64,000 bases of DNA, taken from Streptomyces sp. DvalAA-43. Its GTDB lineage: Bacteria > Actinomycetota > Actinomycetes > Streptomycetales > Streptomycetaceae. Where the stretch lies: contig NZ_FMBW01000043.1 in assembly GCF_900091725.1 (NCBI RefSeq), positions 1 through 64,000 on the forward strand, in the 5' to 3' direction. Position numbers and translations under genes: made by a program. Position 1 is the stretch's first letter; every line of letters starts with the position of its first letter. This document shows positions 23,672 through 32,501 of the stretch, piece by piece. The notes below the pieces were generated by a model that had not been told where the DNA came from, did not search any database, and saw nothing but the letters and a program-made list of their open reading frames with translations.

Positions 23672-25558
23672 GTGTCCCTGTCGCGCTCCGCGCGTACGGT
23701 GCTGGCCGCCGCCACCGTCGCCGCCGTCGCACTGCCGCTCGCCACCACCGCCGCCCACGCCCAGGGGTCCAAGGCCCCGGCCGCCGCCCCGTACGCCGGT
23801 CTGCCGTCCGGCACCAAGCAGGCCAAGACCCTGGTCATCGGCATCGACGGCGCCACCTTCGACGCGTTCTCGCGCGCCGACATGCCGCGTCTGAAGCAGC
23901 TGATGGCGAAGGGCCTGACCGCCCGGAGCAATCTGTACGCCGACCCGATGGCCCCGACCGTCTCCGGCGCCGGCTGGTCGTCCATCGCCACCGGCGTCTG
24001 GCCCGACAAGCACAACGTGAAGGACAACAACTTCACGGCCCCGAACTACGGCCAGTACCCGGACTACGCGACCCGGCTGGAGACCGCCGACCCGAACACG
24101 TCCACCCTGGTCGTCGGCACCTGGAGCCCGATCCCCCAGACCGTCTTCGGCGCGAAGACCGATCTGCGCATCGCGGGCGGCAACGACGAGGGCACCACCG
24201 CCAAGGCCGCCGACTACCTGGCGCACGGCAACCCCGACTCCACCTTCGTCCACCTCGACGAGGTCGACGGCGCCGGCCACAGCAGCGGCTCGGCGAGCGA
24301 CGCCTACCTCAAGGCCCTGAACACCGCCGACGCCCAGGTCGGCCGGCTGCTCGACGCCGTGGCCTCGCGGCCGACGTACGCGAAGGAGGACTGGCTCGTC
24401 GTCGTCACCGCCGACCACGGCCACACCCCCACCGGCGGGCACGGCGGCAACACCCCGTTGGAGCGCGGCACGTTCGTGATCGCCCAGGGCAAGGGCATCC
24501 GGCCCGGCTCGGTGCGCGACGACGTCAAGATCACCGACATCGCGCCCACCGTGCTGCGCCACGAGGGCGTCGCCACCGACCCGGCCTGGAACCTCGACGG
24601 CAGCTCGCTCGCCGAGCTGAGGCCGGACGCCTTCGACGCACTGCGCCCCGCGCTCCGCGCCCCCGTCGACGAGACCAAGCTCCCGGCCAACGTGAAGGGG
24701 TGGACGAACACCGCACCCGAGGGCTGGTCCATCGACAACTCGAAGATGCCGGCGGGCGGCGTCACCGAGTGGCGCGGCTGGGCCTTCGCGACGGACGAGT
24801 TCTGGACCAACGCCGAGCGCGGCCAGGGCCGTGAGACGAACGTCCGTGCCCGCGATGTGTTCGCGGTCGCGGACTCCGACGAGTGGGACGACAAGGCGCA
24901 CGACGCCGGACAGTTCGACTCCACCCTGGTCAGCCCCGCGTACCGGCTGAACGGCGCGGCGAGGGCGACCGTCTCCTACGCGACGAACTACCGGGTCGAC
25001 GGTCCGCAGACCGGCGACGTGTACGTCTCGTACGACGGCGGCGCCCCGCAGCTCGTGAAGTCCTACCGGGCCGACAGCAACACCGTCGAGCGTCTTGAGC
25101 TCACCGTCCCGGCGGGCGCGCGGACGGCCCGGCTGACCTTCCGCTACACCGGCACCAACAGCGCCTTCTGGACCGTCGACCGGGTCGCCTTCGGTCAGCC
25201 CAACCCGCCGTCCCAGCTCGCCGTCGCCTCACTGAGGGCCGACACGAAGCTCCTCGGCCGGCCCGGCTCCGACGCGGCCTGGAAGGTCACCGCCGAGGGC
25301 GTGGTCAGGACCGCGCAGGGCAAGCCGGTGAAGGGCGCGAAGGTCACGGCCGAGCTGACGGCCGGCGGCAAGGTGCGCAAGCTGACCGGCACGACCAGGA
25401 GGGACGGCTCGGTCCGCTTCGGCGCGACGGTGCCCCGGGGAGTCGCCGCGGCCACGCTGACGGTCACCGATGTGCGCTACCGGCACCTCGCGTACTACGG
25501 CGAGCTCGACCCGGTCCACGCCCTGGACCTCACCCGCCCCACCGGACACCGGGGCTGA
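23672..25558 (+). CDS. Secreted alkaline-phosphatase-superfamily phosphodiesterase
   Basis: The start is GTG at 23672 with GGAGG 8 nt upstream, giving 628 residues. A signal peptide (ARTVLAAATVAAVALPLATTAAHA) is followed by a type I phosphodiesterase/nucleotide pyrophosphatase domain: TLVIGIDGATFD (metal Asp), APTVSGAGWSSIATGVWP with the nucleophile-region Ser/Thr, HLDEVDGAGHSSG and TADHGHTPTGGHGG (metal Asp/His). Beyond residue ~340 the protein carries a jelly-roll-like and an Ig-like region (VRTAQGKPVKGAKVTAELTAGG), probably for surface binding. It hydrolyses phosphodiester or phosphomonoester bonds outside the cell. It is divergent from dihydropyrimidinase and not obviously part of that pathway. 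Confidence 0.86.
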   Translation: MSLSRSARTVLAAATVAAVALPLATTAAHAQGSKAPAAAPYAGLPSGTKQAKTLVIGIDGATFDAFSRADMPRLKQLMAKGLTARSNLYADPMAPTVSGAGWSSIATGVWPDKHNVKDNNFTAPNYGQYPDYATRLETADPNTSTLVVGTWSPIPQTVFGAKTDLRIAGGNDEGTTAKAADYLAHGNPDSTFVHLDEVDGAGHSSGSASDAYLKALNTADAQVGRLLDAVASRPTYAKEDWLVVVTADHGHTPTGGHGGNTPLERGTFVIAQGKGIRPGSVRDDVKITDIAPTVLRHEGVATDPAWNLDGSSLAELRPDAFDALRPALRAPVDETKLPANVKGWTNTAPEGWSIDNSKMPAGGVTEWRGWAFATDEFWTNAERGQGRETNVRARDVFAVADSDEWDDKAHDAGQFDSTLVSPAYRLNGAARATVSYATNYRVDGPQTGDVYVSYDGGAPQLVKSYRADSNTVERLELTVPAGARTARLTFRYTGTNSAFWTVDRVAFGQPNPPSQLAVASLRADTKLLGRPGSDAAWKVTAEGVVRTAQGKPVKGAKVTAELTAGGKVRKLTGTTRRDGSVRFGATVPRGVAAATLTVTDVRYRHLAYYGELDPVHALDLTRPTGHRG

Positions 25559-25564
25559 CCGACC

Positions 25565-25598
25565 GGCCGGGCCCCGGAACTCCCGCCGGGGCCCGGCC
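25565..25598. terminator. 13-bp hairpin, bidirectional terminator
   Basis: GGCCGGGCCCCGG and its exact complement form a 13-bp stem with an 8-nt loop between the convergent phosphodiesterase and aminotransferase genes. Confidence 0.8.
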
Positions 25599-25603
25599 AC
25601 CGT

Positions 25604-25659
25604 CCTGCCCACCGGCCTCGGCCCGGTGACACCCTGCCCACCGGCCTCAGCCCAGTGAC
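25604..25659. repeat. 29-bp tandem duplication at a gene end
   Basis: CCTGCCCACCGGCCTCGGCC followed by CGGTGAC recurs 29 bp later with two mismatches. The second copy contains the stop and last codons of the aminotransferase gene, so the first is a silent duplicate of that 3' end. Confidence 0.7.
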
Positions 25660-26930
25660 CGGAGCGCCTCCGCCAGGATTCCCGCGCCCTCCTCCGCCTC
25701 CGGGATGGTCAGCGAGAGCGGTGGCGCGATCCGCAGCACGCTGGTGTTGTGACCGCCGCCCTTGCCGATGAGCAGACCGCCCTCGCGGGCCGCTTCGAGC
25801 ACGGCCGCGGCCGCCTCCGGGGCCGCCTCGTCGGTGCCGGGCTTCGCCAGCTCGATGCCGATCATCAGACCCCGGCCGCGCACCTCGCGCACCCACTCCG
25901 CACCCGCGCCGATCGCCCGCAGCCGCTCGATCAGCAGCCCGCCGACGCGCCGGGCGTTGCCCTGCAGATCGTGTTCGAGGAGGTACGAGAGGTTGGCGAG
26001 ACCGGCCGCCATGGTGACCGGGGAACCGCCGAACGTCGAAATGGAGTTGGCGTCCAGGCAGTTCATGACCTCGGCGCGGGCCACCACACCGCCGATCGAC
26101 ATCCCGTTGCCGATGCCCTTGGCGAAGGTGAGGATGTCCGGCGGCCCGTTCTCCCCGTGTGCCTGCCAGCCCCAGAAGTGTTCGCCGGAGCGCCCCCAGC
26201 CGGTCTGCACCTCGTCGGAGATCCACAGGACGCCGTGCCGGTCCAGGACCCGGCGGAACGCCGCGTAGAGGCCGTCGGGCGGTGAGGTGAAGCCCCCGAC
26301 GCCCTGGATGGGTTCGGCGATCAGGGCGGCCGGTGTCCGGGTGTGCCCGAGCAGGTCCTCCAGATCGGCGACGCACGCCTCGATGAACTCCGCGTCGCCC
26401 AGGTGCGCGTACGGCCCCCGGGTGCGGACGCCGCCGTGCACGTACAGCGTCTGCAACGGCGACAGGCTCGTCGGCGACCAGGCGTTGTTGCCGGTGATGG
26501 AGACCGCGGAGAACGATCTGCCGTGGTAGCTGTTGCGCATCGCGAGGATCTGGTTCGACCTGCGGTACGCGGTGGCGAGCAGCAGCGCGGTGTCGTTGGC
26601 CTCGGTGCCGGAAGTGGTGAAGAAGACCCGGGCGTCGGGGATGCCGGAGAGCGTGGCGATGCGTTCGGCCAGCTCGATCATCGGCCGGTTCAGATAGAGC
26701 GTGGAGGTGTGGATGATCCGGCCGGCCTGCTCGGCGACCGCCTTGGTCACCTCGGGCAGCGCGTGGGCGGTCATCGTGGTGAGGATGCCGCCGAAGAAGT
26801 CGAGGTAGCGTCTGCCGTCGGCGTCCCAGACGTGGCGGCCCTCGCCGTGGGTGATCTCCAGGGGGCGCTTGTAATAGAGCGCCAGCCAGTCGGGGCTGAC
26901 GGCGAGATGGCGCTGGTGCAGACTGCTCAC
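25647..26930 (-). CDS. Class III omega-aminotransferase (beta-alanine/AGXT2-like)
   Basis: The protein has 427 residues. The start is GTG at 26930, overlapping the beta-ureidopropionase stop by GTGA. PLP-enzyme landmarks are FFTTSGTEANDTAL, YHGRSFSA, the PLP-Asp in LWISDEVQTGWGR and the Schiff-base Lys in LTFAKGIGNGMSIGG. Class III enzymes of the AGXT2 group transaminate beta-alanine or beta-aminoisobutyrate, the products of beta-ureidopropionase, which the coupling strongly suggests here. A generic annotation would be aspartate aminotransferase family protein. Confidence 0.9.
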   Translation of the reverse strand: MSSLHQRHLAVSPDWLALYYKRPLEITHGEGRHVWDADGRRYLDFFGGILTTMTAHALPEVTKAVAEQAGRIIHTSTLYLNRPMIELAERIATLSGIPDARVFFTTSGTEANDTALLLATAYRRSNQILAMRNSYHGRSFSAVSITGNNAWSPTSLSPLQTLYVHGGVRTRGPYAHLGDAEFIEACVADLEDLLGHTRTPAALIAEPIQGVGGFTSPPDGLYAAFRRVLDRHGVLWISDEVQTGWGRSGEHFWGWQAHGENGPPDILTFAKGIGNGMSIGGVVARAEVMNCLDANSISTFGGSPVTMAAGLANLSYLLEHDLQGNARRVGGLLIERLRAIGAGAEWVREVRGRGLMIGIELAKPGTDEAAPEAAAAVLEAAREGGLLIGKGGGHNTSVLRIAPPLSLTIPEAEEGAGILAEALRSLG

Positions 26931-27769
26931 GGCTCCACCAGTCCTTCGTACGCGTCGGGGCGGCGGTCCCGGTAGAACGCCCACTGCTGCCGGACCTCGT
27001 CGATGAGGCCGAAGTCGAGGTCGCGGACGAGGAGTTCCTCCTCCTTGTCGCTGGCGACCTCGCCGACGAACTGGCCGCGCGGATCGACGAAGTAGCTCGT
27101 TCCGTAGAAGTCGTTGTCGCCGTACTCCTCCTGGCCGACGCGGTTGATCGCGGCGACGAAGTACTCGTTGGCGACGGCGGACGCGGGCTGTTCCAGCTGC
27201 CAGAGATAGCCGGAGAGGCCACGCGAGGTGGCGGACGGGTTGTAGACCAACTGGGCGCCGTTGAGGCCGAGTTGACGCCAGCCCTCGGGGAAGTGCCGGT
27301 CGTAGCAGATATAGACGCCGACCTTGCCGACGGCGGTGTCGAAGACCGGCCAGCCGACGTTTCCGGGCTTGAAGTAGTACTTCTCCCAGAATCCCTTGAC
27401 CTGGGGGATGTGGTGCTTGCGGTACTTGCCGAGGTAGGAACCGTCGGCGTCGATCACGGCGGCGGTGTTGTAGTAGAAGCCGGACCGCTCGACCTCGAAG
27501 ACCGGCACGACGATCACCATGCCGGTCTCACGGGCGAGGTCCCGCATCCTGCGGACGGTCGGCCCGTCCGGGACCGCCTCGGCCCAGCGGTAGTGCTCGG
27601 GTTCCTGCACCTGGCAGAAGTAGGGGGCGTTGAACACCTCCTGGAAGCCGATGATCCTCGCGCCCTGACGGGCGGCCTCGCGCGCATGCTCCTCATGCTT
27701 GGCGATCATCGATTCGGTGTCGCCGGTCCAGGTCGCCTGGACGAGTGCGGCGCGAACGACTGGGGACAA
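26927..27769 (-). CDS. Beta-ureidopropionase / nitrilase-superfamily N-carbamoyl hydrolase
   Basis: The protein has 280 residues from TTG at 27769, chosen because AAGGAG lies 6 nt upstream; the longer frame to 27805 has no ribosome site. The Glu-Lys-Cys triad is visible: GFQEVFNAPYF, KYRKHHIPQVKGFWEKYYF and VYICYDRHFPEGWR. The enzyme converts N-carbamoyl-beta-alanine (or similar) to the amino acid, ammonia and CO2. It is the first gene of a two-gene coupled operon with the aminotransferase, preceded by the TCTACGCCCGTAGAC element. Confidence 0.92.
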   Translation of the reverse strand: MSPVVRAALVQATWTGDTESMIAKHEEHAREAARQGARIIGFQEVFNAPYFCQVQEPEHYRWAEAVPDGPTVRRMRDLARETGMVIVVPVFEVERSGFYYNTAAVIDADGSYLGKYRKHHIPQVKGFWEKYYFKPGNVGWPVFDTAVGKVGVYICYDRHFPEGWRQLGLNGAQLVYNPSATSRGLSGYLWQLEQPASAVANEYFVAAINRVGQEEYGDNDFYGTSYFVDPRGQFVGEVASDKEEELLVRDLDFGLIDEVRQQWAFYRDRRPDAYEGLVEP

Positions 27770-27810
27770 GAGCTGCTCCTTCGACGCGGCGTCAGAGAGC
27801 CTCAACGCTT

Positions 27811-27848
27811 TTCTACGCCCGTAGACACGTGCGTAGAGGAGAACGTAA
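27811..27848 (-). promoter_or_regulatory. Operator/promoter shared by pyrimidine-catabolism genes (site B)
   Basis: TCTACGCCCGTAGA (27812-27825) followed by GTGCGT and GAACGTA reproduces the element upstream of dihydropyrimidinase with a one-base change in spacing. It lies 43-80 bp upstream of the beta-ureidopropionase start. Confidence 0.7.
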
Positions 27849-28024
27849 GCCCCGTCACACGGCGGGGCAAGACCATCGCCGTGAACCGGCGGACTCGATC
27901 ATGTTTCACACCCGTGCGGTCCACACGTCCCCACTCCCGGACTCCCGGGCCACAGGCCTTCGGCACCGGTTTGTATTCTCGGCACAGGCCCCCGTCCGAG
28001 CGGCACCCTGCGAGAGGAAACACC

Positions 28025-29293
28025 ATGACCACCGAGCTGAGCCCCGACGCCCTGTCCGGGCTCCTCGACCGGGCCCGTCGGGACTACCAGGACCTGGCGG
28101 GACTCGGGCTCTCGCTCGACCTCACCCGCGGCAAGCCCGCCCCCGAGCAGCTCGACCTCTCCGAGGACCTGCTGAGCCTGCCCGGCGGGCGGTACACCTC
28201 CGCCGACGGCACGGACGTACGCAACTACGGAGGGCTGCAGGGGCTGCCCGAGCTCCGGGAGATATTCGCCGGAGTGCTCCAGGTGCCGGCCGGCCAGCTG
28301 CTCGCGGCCGGGAACTCCAGCCTTGAGCTGATGCACGACTGCCTGGTGCACGCGCTGCTGAGCGTGCTGCCGGGTGCCGAGTCGCGCTGGGTGGATCAGG
28401 AGCGGATCGCGTTCCTGTGTCCGGTTCCCGGCTACGACCGCCACTTCGCGCTCTGCGAGCGCTTCGGGATCGACATGATCCCGGTCCCGATGACCTCCGA
28501 GGGCCCGGACATGGACATCGTGGAGCGGCTGGTCGCCGAGGACCCGGCGGTCAAGGGCATCTGGTGCGTGCCGAAGTACAGCAACCCGGACGGCGTCTGC
28601 TACAGCGACGCGACCGTGGCCCGGCTCGCCTCGATGAACACCGCGGCCCCCGACTTCCGGATCTTCTGGGACAACGCCTACGCGGCCCACCACCTCACCG
28701 ACGAGCCCGTCGAGATCGCCGATCTGCTCGCCGCCTGCGCCGGGGCCGGGAACCCGGACCGGGCGTTCGTGTTCGGCTCCACCTCGAAGATCACCGCGGC
28801 GGGCGCGGGCGTCGCGTTCTTCGGCTCGTCGCCCGCGAACCTCCAGTGGCTGCTCGGCAACAACGGCAAGCGTTCGATCGGCCCCGACAAGGTGAACCAG
28901 CTGCGGCACGTCCTGTTCCTCCGCGACGCCGACGGGGTGCGCGGCCACATGGACCGCCAGCGCGCCCTGCTGCAGCCCAAGTTCGAGGTGGTGGCGCGGA
29001 TCCTGGAGGCCGAGCTCGGCTCCACCGGGCTCGCCACCTGGACCTCGCCCAAGGGCGGGTACTTCGTCACCCTGGAGGTGCCGGACGGCTGCGCCAAGGA
29101 GGTCGTGCGCCGCGCCGCCGAGGCGGGCATCGTGCTGACCCCGGCCGGTGCCACGCACCCGTACGGCGACGACCCGCGCGACGCGGTCATCCGCATCGCG
29201 CCCAGCTACCCGGGGCTCGCGGAGCTGGAGCAGGCGATCGCGGGGCTCGCCGTCTGCGTCAGGCTGGTGGGGTACGAGCAGCGGTCACACTGA
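28025..29293 (+). CDS. Aspartate aminotransferase, Ib/PF12897 type
   Basis: The protein has 422 residues, ATG at 28025 with AGAGGAAA upstream. It belongs to the class I/II fold PLP family common in actinobacteria (the long-form aspartate aminotransferase with NYGGLQGLPELREIF near residue 70). The PLP Lys lies in FGSTSKITAAGAG, the Asp in FRIFWDNAYAAHH and the C-terminal substrate Arg in VIRIAPSYP. It interconverts aspartate and oxaloacetate with glutamate and 2-oxoglutarate. It is divergent from the beta-ureidopropionase operon across a 255-bp gap. Confidence 0.9.
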   Translation: MTTELSPDALSGLLDRARRDYQDLAGLGLSLDLTRGKPAPEQLDLSEDLLSLPGGRYTSADGTDVRNYGGLQGLPELREIFAGVLQVPAGQLLAAGNSSLELMHDCLVHALLSVLPGAESRWVDQERIAFLCPVPGYDRHFALCERFGIDMIPVPMTSEGPDMDIVERLVAEDPAVKGIWCVPKYSNPDGVCYSDATVARLASMNTAAPDFRIFWDNAYAAHHLTDEPVEIADLLAACAGAGNPDRAFVFGSTSKITAAGAGVAFFGSSPANLQWLLGNNGKRSIGPDKVNQLRHVLFLRDADGVRGHMDRQRALLQPKFEVVARILEAELGSTGLATWTSPKGGYFVTLEVPDGCAKEVVRRAAEAGIVLTPAGATHPYGDDPRDAVIRIAPSYPGLAELEQAIAGLAVCVRLVGYEQRSH

Positions 29294-29404
29294 CCCCACC
29301 GTCAACACTCCTCTCCAATCTTCCCGTCCGGGTGATGTACGGCGTTTCGGGAGGATCCGGGATCCGTCTGGGCAGGCTCCAGGCGATCGAATCCGGAAGG
29401 GGAT

Positions 29405-30502
29405 GTGGTGGGAGAGTCACGCGAGTACGGGCGCGTCATCAGCGAGGGGCCGACACCGGCCGATGCTGCGGGCGCGCCCGCCTTGCCTTATCCGAGCGGC
29501 TGGGCCGCACTGGCGTTCTCCGATGAGCTGCGGCCGGGCACCGTGCTCACCCGGCCGCTGGCCGGTCAGGACGTGGTGCTGTACCGGCTCGGCTCGGGAG
29601 CGATCCGCGCCATCCGCCCGTACTGCCCGCACCTGGGCGCCCATCTCGGCCTGGCGAAGGTCGACGGCGAGGAGCTCGTCTGCCCCTTCCACTTCTTCGC
29701 GTTCGGCCCGGACGGCACCTGTGTGCGTACGGGGTACGACACGGCGCCGCCGAGGTCGCCGCTGTCGCAGCTGCCGGTGCTGGAGGTCAATGGCGCCGTG
29801 TTCGTCTGGCGGCACCACGACGGCCGGGAGCCGGACTGGTTCATCCCCGACTGGCATGTGATCGGTCACCGCCCGGCGCGGAGCGCGGCCTGGGAGCTGG
29901 CCGGCAATGTCCAGGAGGTCATCGAGAACTCGGTGGACCTCGGCCATTTCGCCACCCTGCACGGCTGGGACCGGGCCGAGATCGGCGGGCCGGTGGTCTA
30001 CGACGACGCCACGTTCCATGTGTCCATGCGAGCCCATGAGTCGGCGCCGCTGCTGGGCAACTTCGTCGTCGAGGTGGAGGTGGACGGCTACGGACTCGGC
30101 TGTCTGCACGCCGATGTGTACACGCCACGGCTGGGGCTGCGGATGTGCACGATGGTGATGCCGACGGCGATCGCGCCCAACCGGATGCAGTTCCGTCAGC
30201 TCAACCGCATCGCCTTCGACGAACCGTCCCGGCTTCCGGCCCCGCTCGCCCGTACCGTGAGCCGGACCGCGGCCCGGCTGCTGGACCGTGCCGTCTTCCG
30301 GTCCAGCTGCGAATTCACCGCCGCGGACTTCCCGATCTGGCACCACAAGCAGTACCAGCAGCCGCCACGGCTCGCTCACGGCGACGGCCCGATCGGACCG
30401 TTCCGGCGCTGGGCCCGTCGTTTCTACCCGCCGCCCCCGGGACAGGACCGGCTGTTGCGCCTCGACCTCGTCGAGCAGGCCGACGGTGCCGAAGTGCGGT
30501 GA
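29405..30502 (+). CDS. Rieske non-haem iron oxygenase
   Basis: The protein has 365 residues. The Rieske 2Fe-2S site is CPHLGAHLG then CPFHFFAF (CxH...CxxH, residues ~75-100). The mononuclear iron site is ENSVDLGHFATLH (ExxxDxxHxxxxH). The layout resembles KshA and the DAF-36/Neverland cholesterol desaturases more than aromatic dioxygenases. No ferredoxin or reductase gene is adjacent, so electrons must come from elsewhere. Two successive GTG codons (29405, 29408) can start it; GGAAGGGG lies just upstream. Substrate unknown; a sterol or terpenoid is a guess. Confidence 0.87.
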   Translation: MVGESREYGRVISEGPTPADAAGAPALPYPSGWAALAFSDELRPGTVLTRPLAGQDVVLYRLGSGAIRAIRPYCPHLGAHLGLAKVDGEELVCPFHFFAFGPDGTCVRTGYDTAPPRSPLSQLPVLEVNGAVFVWRHHDGREPDWFIPDWHVIGHRPARSAAWELAGNVQEVIENSVDLGHFATLHGWDRAEIGGPVVYDDATFHVSMRAHESAPLLGNFVVEVEVDGYGLGCLHADVYTPRLGLRMCTMVMPTAIAPNRMQFRQLNRIAFDEPSRLPAPLARTVSRTAARLLDRAVFRSSCEFTAADFPIWHHKQYQQPPRLAHGDGPIGPFRRWARRFYPPPPGQDRLLRLDLVEQADGAEVR

Positions 30503-30616
30503 ACTCCTGACCGGTCCCTGTGGCAGTGGGGGCCGCATCGCCGTGCGCGGACGGGCGGGTTCCCGGGAGTGGCCGGGGGCCTGCTCCGCTGCCCCCTGAG
30601 CACCGCTCGTAGCCGC

Positions 30617-30670
30617 CGCGCGGTCGGGCCGGTCGGCGCGGAGCCGAAGACCACCGGCCCGCCGACCGCT
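30617..30670. terminator. Hairpin between convergent genes
   Basis: GCGGTCGG (30620-30627) pairs with CCGACCGC (30662-30669), with an inner GCCGGT/ACCGGC extension, between the Rieske oxygenase and the gene ending at 30684. Confidence 0.55.
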
Positions 30671-30683
30671 TCCGGTCACCGCG

Positions 30684-32063
30684 TCACGGAGCACCGGTGA
30701 TGCCCGCCACCCGTAGCGCGTGGACGACATCCCGCTCCCTGGCGGGTGACACCGCTCGGGCGGCAGCCAGCAGATGCGGTACGAGACGGCGCGGATCGCC
30801 CGCCGCGACCCGCGCCGCGTCCTGCGGAGTCCGTACCCGGATGAAGGCGCCCAGCAGTGCCCGCGCCTGCGCCCCCTGCCCCGCCCGTTCCAGGGCCACC
30901 GCCGCATCGGCGATCTCCCCGGCCGGCCTCGCCACGCCCTGGCGCAGCAGCTGCCCGCAGTCGTCGGGGCGCCCTGCCTCGTTCAACGCGCCTGCGGCCG
31001 AGGCCAGTTCGGCGGGCGGCAGTGAGGACACCTCCCACAGCAGGGTCGCCCAGTCCGCGTCGAGGCCCGCGCCGTGCAGCTCGACGGCGAGTACCGGCAG
31101 CCGCGCCGCGGGCCAGCCCGCCGCCTCGCAGAGCACGACGTGTGCCTCCCCGCTGCGCCCCTCGGCCCGCAGCCGGACCAGCCGCTCGACGACGGCCGCG
31201 GCGGCCGGGCGGGCCTCCGGGTCCGGGGCCTCGGTGCGGGAGGAGGCCGTGGAGGCGTCGCCGCCTGCCGGGGCGACGGCGGCGAAACGGGCTCCGCGTG
31301 GCGCGGCGGCCGTGGTCGGCGGGCTGGGCAGTACGGGGGCGGCCGCGGCCGGGATGTCGTCGGCGTCGTCCACGTCCAGCCCCGCGAACCGGGCGCCGCG
31401 CGGCTTCCCGCGCCTGACGGCGGCCGTCCGAGGGGCCGGGGGCAGGACTTCCGGGACGCGTTCGGGGGCGGGCGCGGTACCCGCCGCTCGGCCCGTTCCC
31501 TCCGTACCGGATGTGCCGCCGTACGTGGGTCCGGCCTCCCCTTCCCGGTCCGGCCCCTCCGCCCGTAACCAGCCTTTCGGTACCGACACCGCGGCCAGCC
31601 GGGCACGCAGTTCCGAGCAGCGGGCCGTGGCGCGCTCGTGGTCGTCCCTGGCCCAGGCGACCGCCTGTGGGTCCGGGGCCGTCGGGCCGCCCGCGTCGGC
31701 GGCCCGGATCCGCCGGGCCGCGTACGTCTGCTCGCGCCGCATCAGCTCCAGCCGCTCGACGAGCAGCTGCCGCCCGCCGGGGCGCCGGTCGCGGGCGGCG
31801 ACCGAGGCGGCGTACAGCTCGGCGCCCCGTACCGACTCGCGCCGCGCGAACGCCGTGCCCCGCACGGCCGCCAGATCCTGGAGGAGCGACTCCATCACGT
31901 CCCAGGGCGGGATCTCGGTGCCGTCGAGACAGGCACGCATCCCGGTGGGATCACGTCGGCGGAAGACTCCGTACCAGCCGCCCCCGGGGTCCAGCAGTGC
32001 CACGACATCCCGCAGATACTGCGTGAACTCCGTTGCTTCCCCCGCATATTGATGCTCTGTCAT
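30684..32063 (-). CDS. Conserved hypothetical protein with HTH-like N-terminus
   Basis: The protein has 459 residues from the ATG at 32063. The first ~60 residues (FTQYLRDVVALLDPGGGWYGVF, then GTEIPPWDVMESLLQD) resemble the Xre-like N-terminal module of many streptomycete regulators in which an RGxxxPPWDVV-type segment follows. A coiled, Arg-rich middle (LLVERLELMRREQTYAARRI) and a long Pro/Ala/Thr-rich linker follow. The last ~170 residues are Ala-rich helical repeats of TPR-like character (AVVERLVRLRAEGRSGEAHVVL, AAGALNEAGRPDDCGQLLRQG). I cannot assign a function. A signalling or scaffold role is possible. It lies 128 bp upstream-facing of the Xre gene's terminus side on the same strand. 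Confidence 0.7.
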   Translation of the reverse strand: MTEHQYAGEATEFTQYLRDVVALLDPGGGWYGVFRRRDPTGMRACLDGTEIPPWDVMESLLQDLAAVRGTAFARRESVRGAELYAASVAARDRRPGGRQLLVERLELMRREQTYAARRIRAADAGGPTAPDPQAVAWARDDHERATARCSELRARLAAVSVPKGWLRAEGPDREGEAGPTYGGTSGTEGTGRAAGTAPAPERVPEVLPPAPRTAAVRRGKPRGARFAGLDVDDADDIPAAAAPVLPSPPTTAAAPRGARFAAVAPAGGDASTASSRTEAPDPEARPAAAAVVERLVRLRAEGRSGEAHVVLCEAAGWPAARLPVLAVELHGAGLDADWATLLWEVSSLPPAELASAAGALNEAGRPDDCGQLLRQGVARPAGEIADAAVALERAGQGAQARALLGAFIRVRTPQDAARVAAGDPRRLVPHLLAAARAVSPARERDVVHALRVAGITGAP

Positions 32064-32190
32064 CTTCGCCCTCGCCGACGTCGGCCGGACCCTCACGGTC
32101 CGCAGGCATTCGACATCAGCTGTGTTACGGCACGGCTACGCGCGCTTTTCGACCGCGATGCGGCCGAGGCGCGGCGCCGTACCGCACCGC

Positions 32191-32460
32191 CTACCCGGCC
32201 AGCGGCACCACGTCCGGCTCCGGGGCGCAGCGGCCGAGGATCTCATCCATCGAGAGCCCGAGCGCCCCGGCCAGTGCCGCGACGGTGAAGAAGGCGGGGG
32301 TGGGGGCGCGGCCCGTCTCGATCTTGCGCAGCGTCTCGGCGGAGATTCCGGCGCTCGCCGCGATCTCGACCATGCTGCGCCCGCCGCGCGCCTCGCGCAG
32401 CAGCACACCGAGGCGTTCGCCGCGACGGCGCTCTTCCGGGGTCAGGGGCGTTCGTACCAT
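32191..32460 (-). CDS. Xre-family transcriptional regulator
   Basis: The protein has 89 residues, essentially one helix-turn-helix domain: [43 protein letters not shown] (recognition helix around SAETLRKIE), with a short tail. It is divergent from the methionine aminopeptidase gene with only 41 bp between the starts, and an inverted repeat there overlaps both -10 elements. Autoregulation and control of map are therefore likely. The -10 (TAGAAT, 32467-32472) is 6 nt from the ATG, so the mRNA is probably leaderless. Confidence 0.88.
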   Translation of the reverse strand: MVRTPLTPEERRRGERLGVLLREARGGRSMVEIAASAGISAETLRKIETGRAPTPAFFTVAALAGALGLSMDEILGRCAPEPDVVPLAG

Positions 32461-32466
32461 GCCGTC

Positions 32467-32494
32467 ATTCTAATACCGATCCAACCGGTATAGT
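32467..32494. promoter_or_regulatory. Overlapping divergent leaderless promoters with inverted repeat
   Basis: ATACCG (32473-32478) and CGGTAT (32486-32491) form a 6+6 bp inverted repeat with a 7-bp spacer. The plus-strand -10 TATAGT (32489-32494) is 7 nt before the map ATG, and the minus-strand -10 TAGAAT (32467-32472) is 6 nt before the Xre ATG. Binding to the repeat would block both promoters. Confidence 0.7.
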
Positions 32495-32501
32495 AATTGG
32501 C

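Noticed and set aside
23363..24901. 512-codon minus-strand frame opposite the phosphodiesterase
   Set aside because: The plus-strand frame has a signal peptide and phosphodiesterase motifs; the antisense product is low-complexity Val/Gly/Arg with no family signature.
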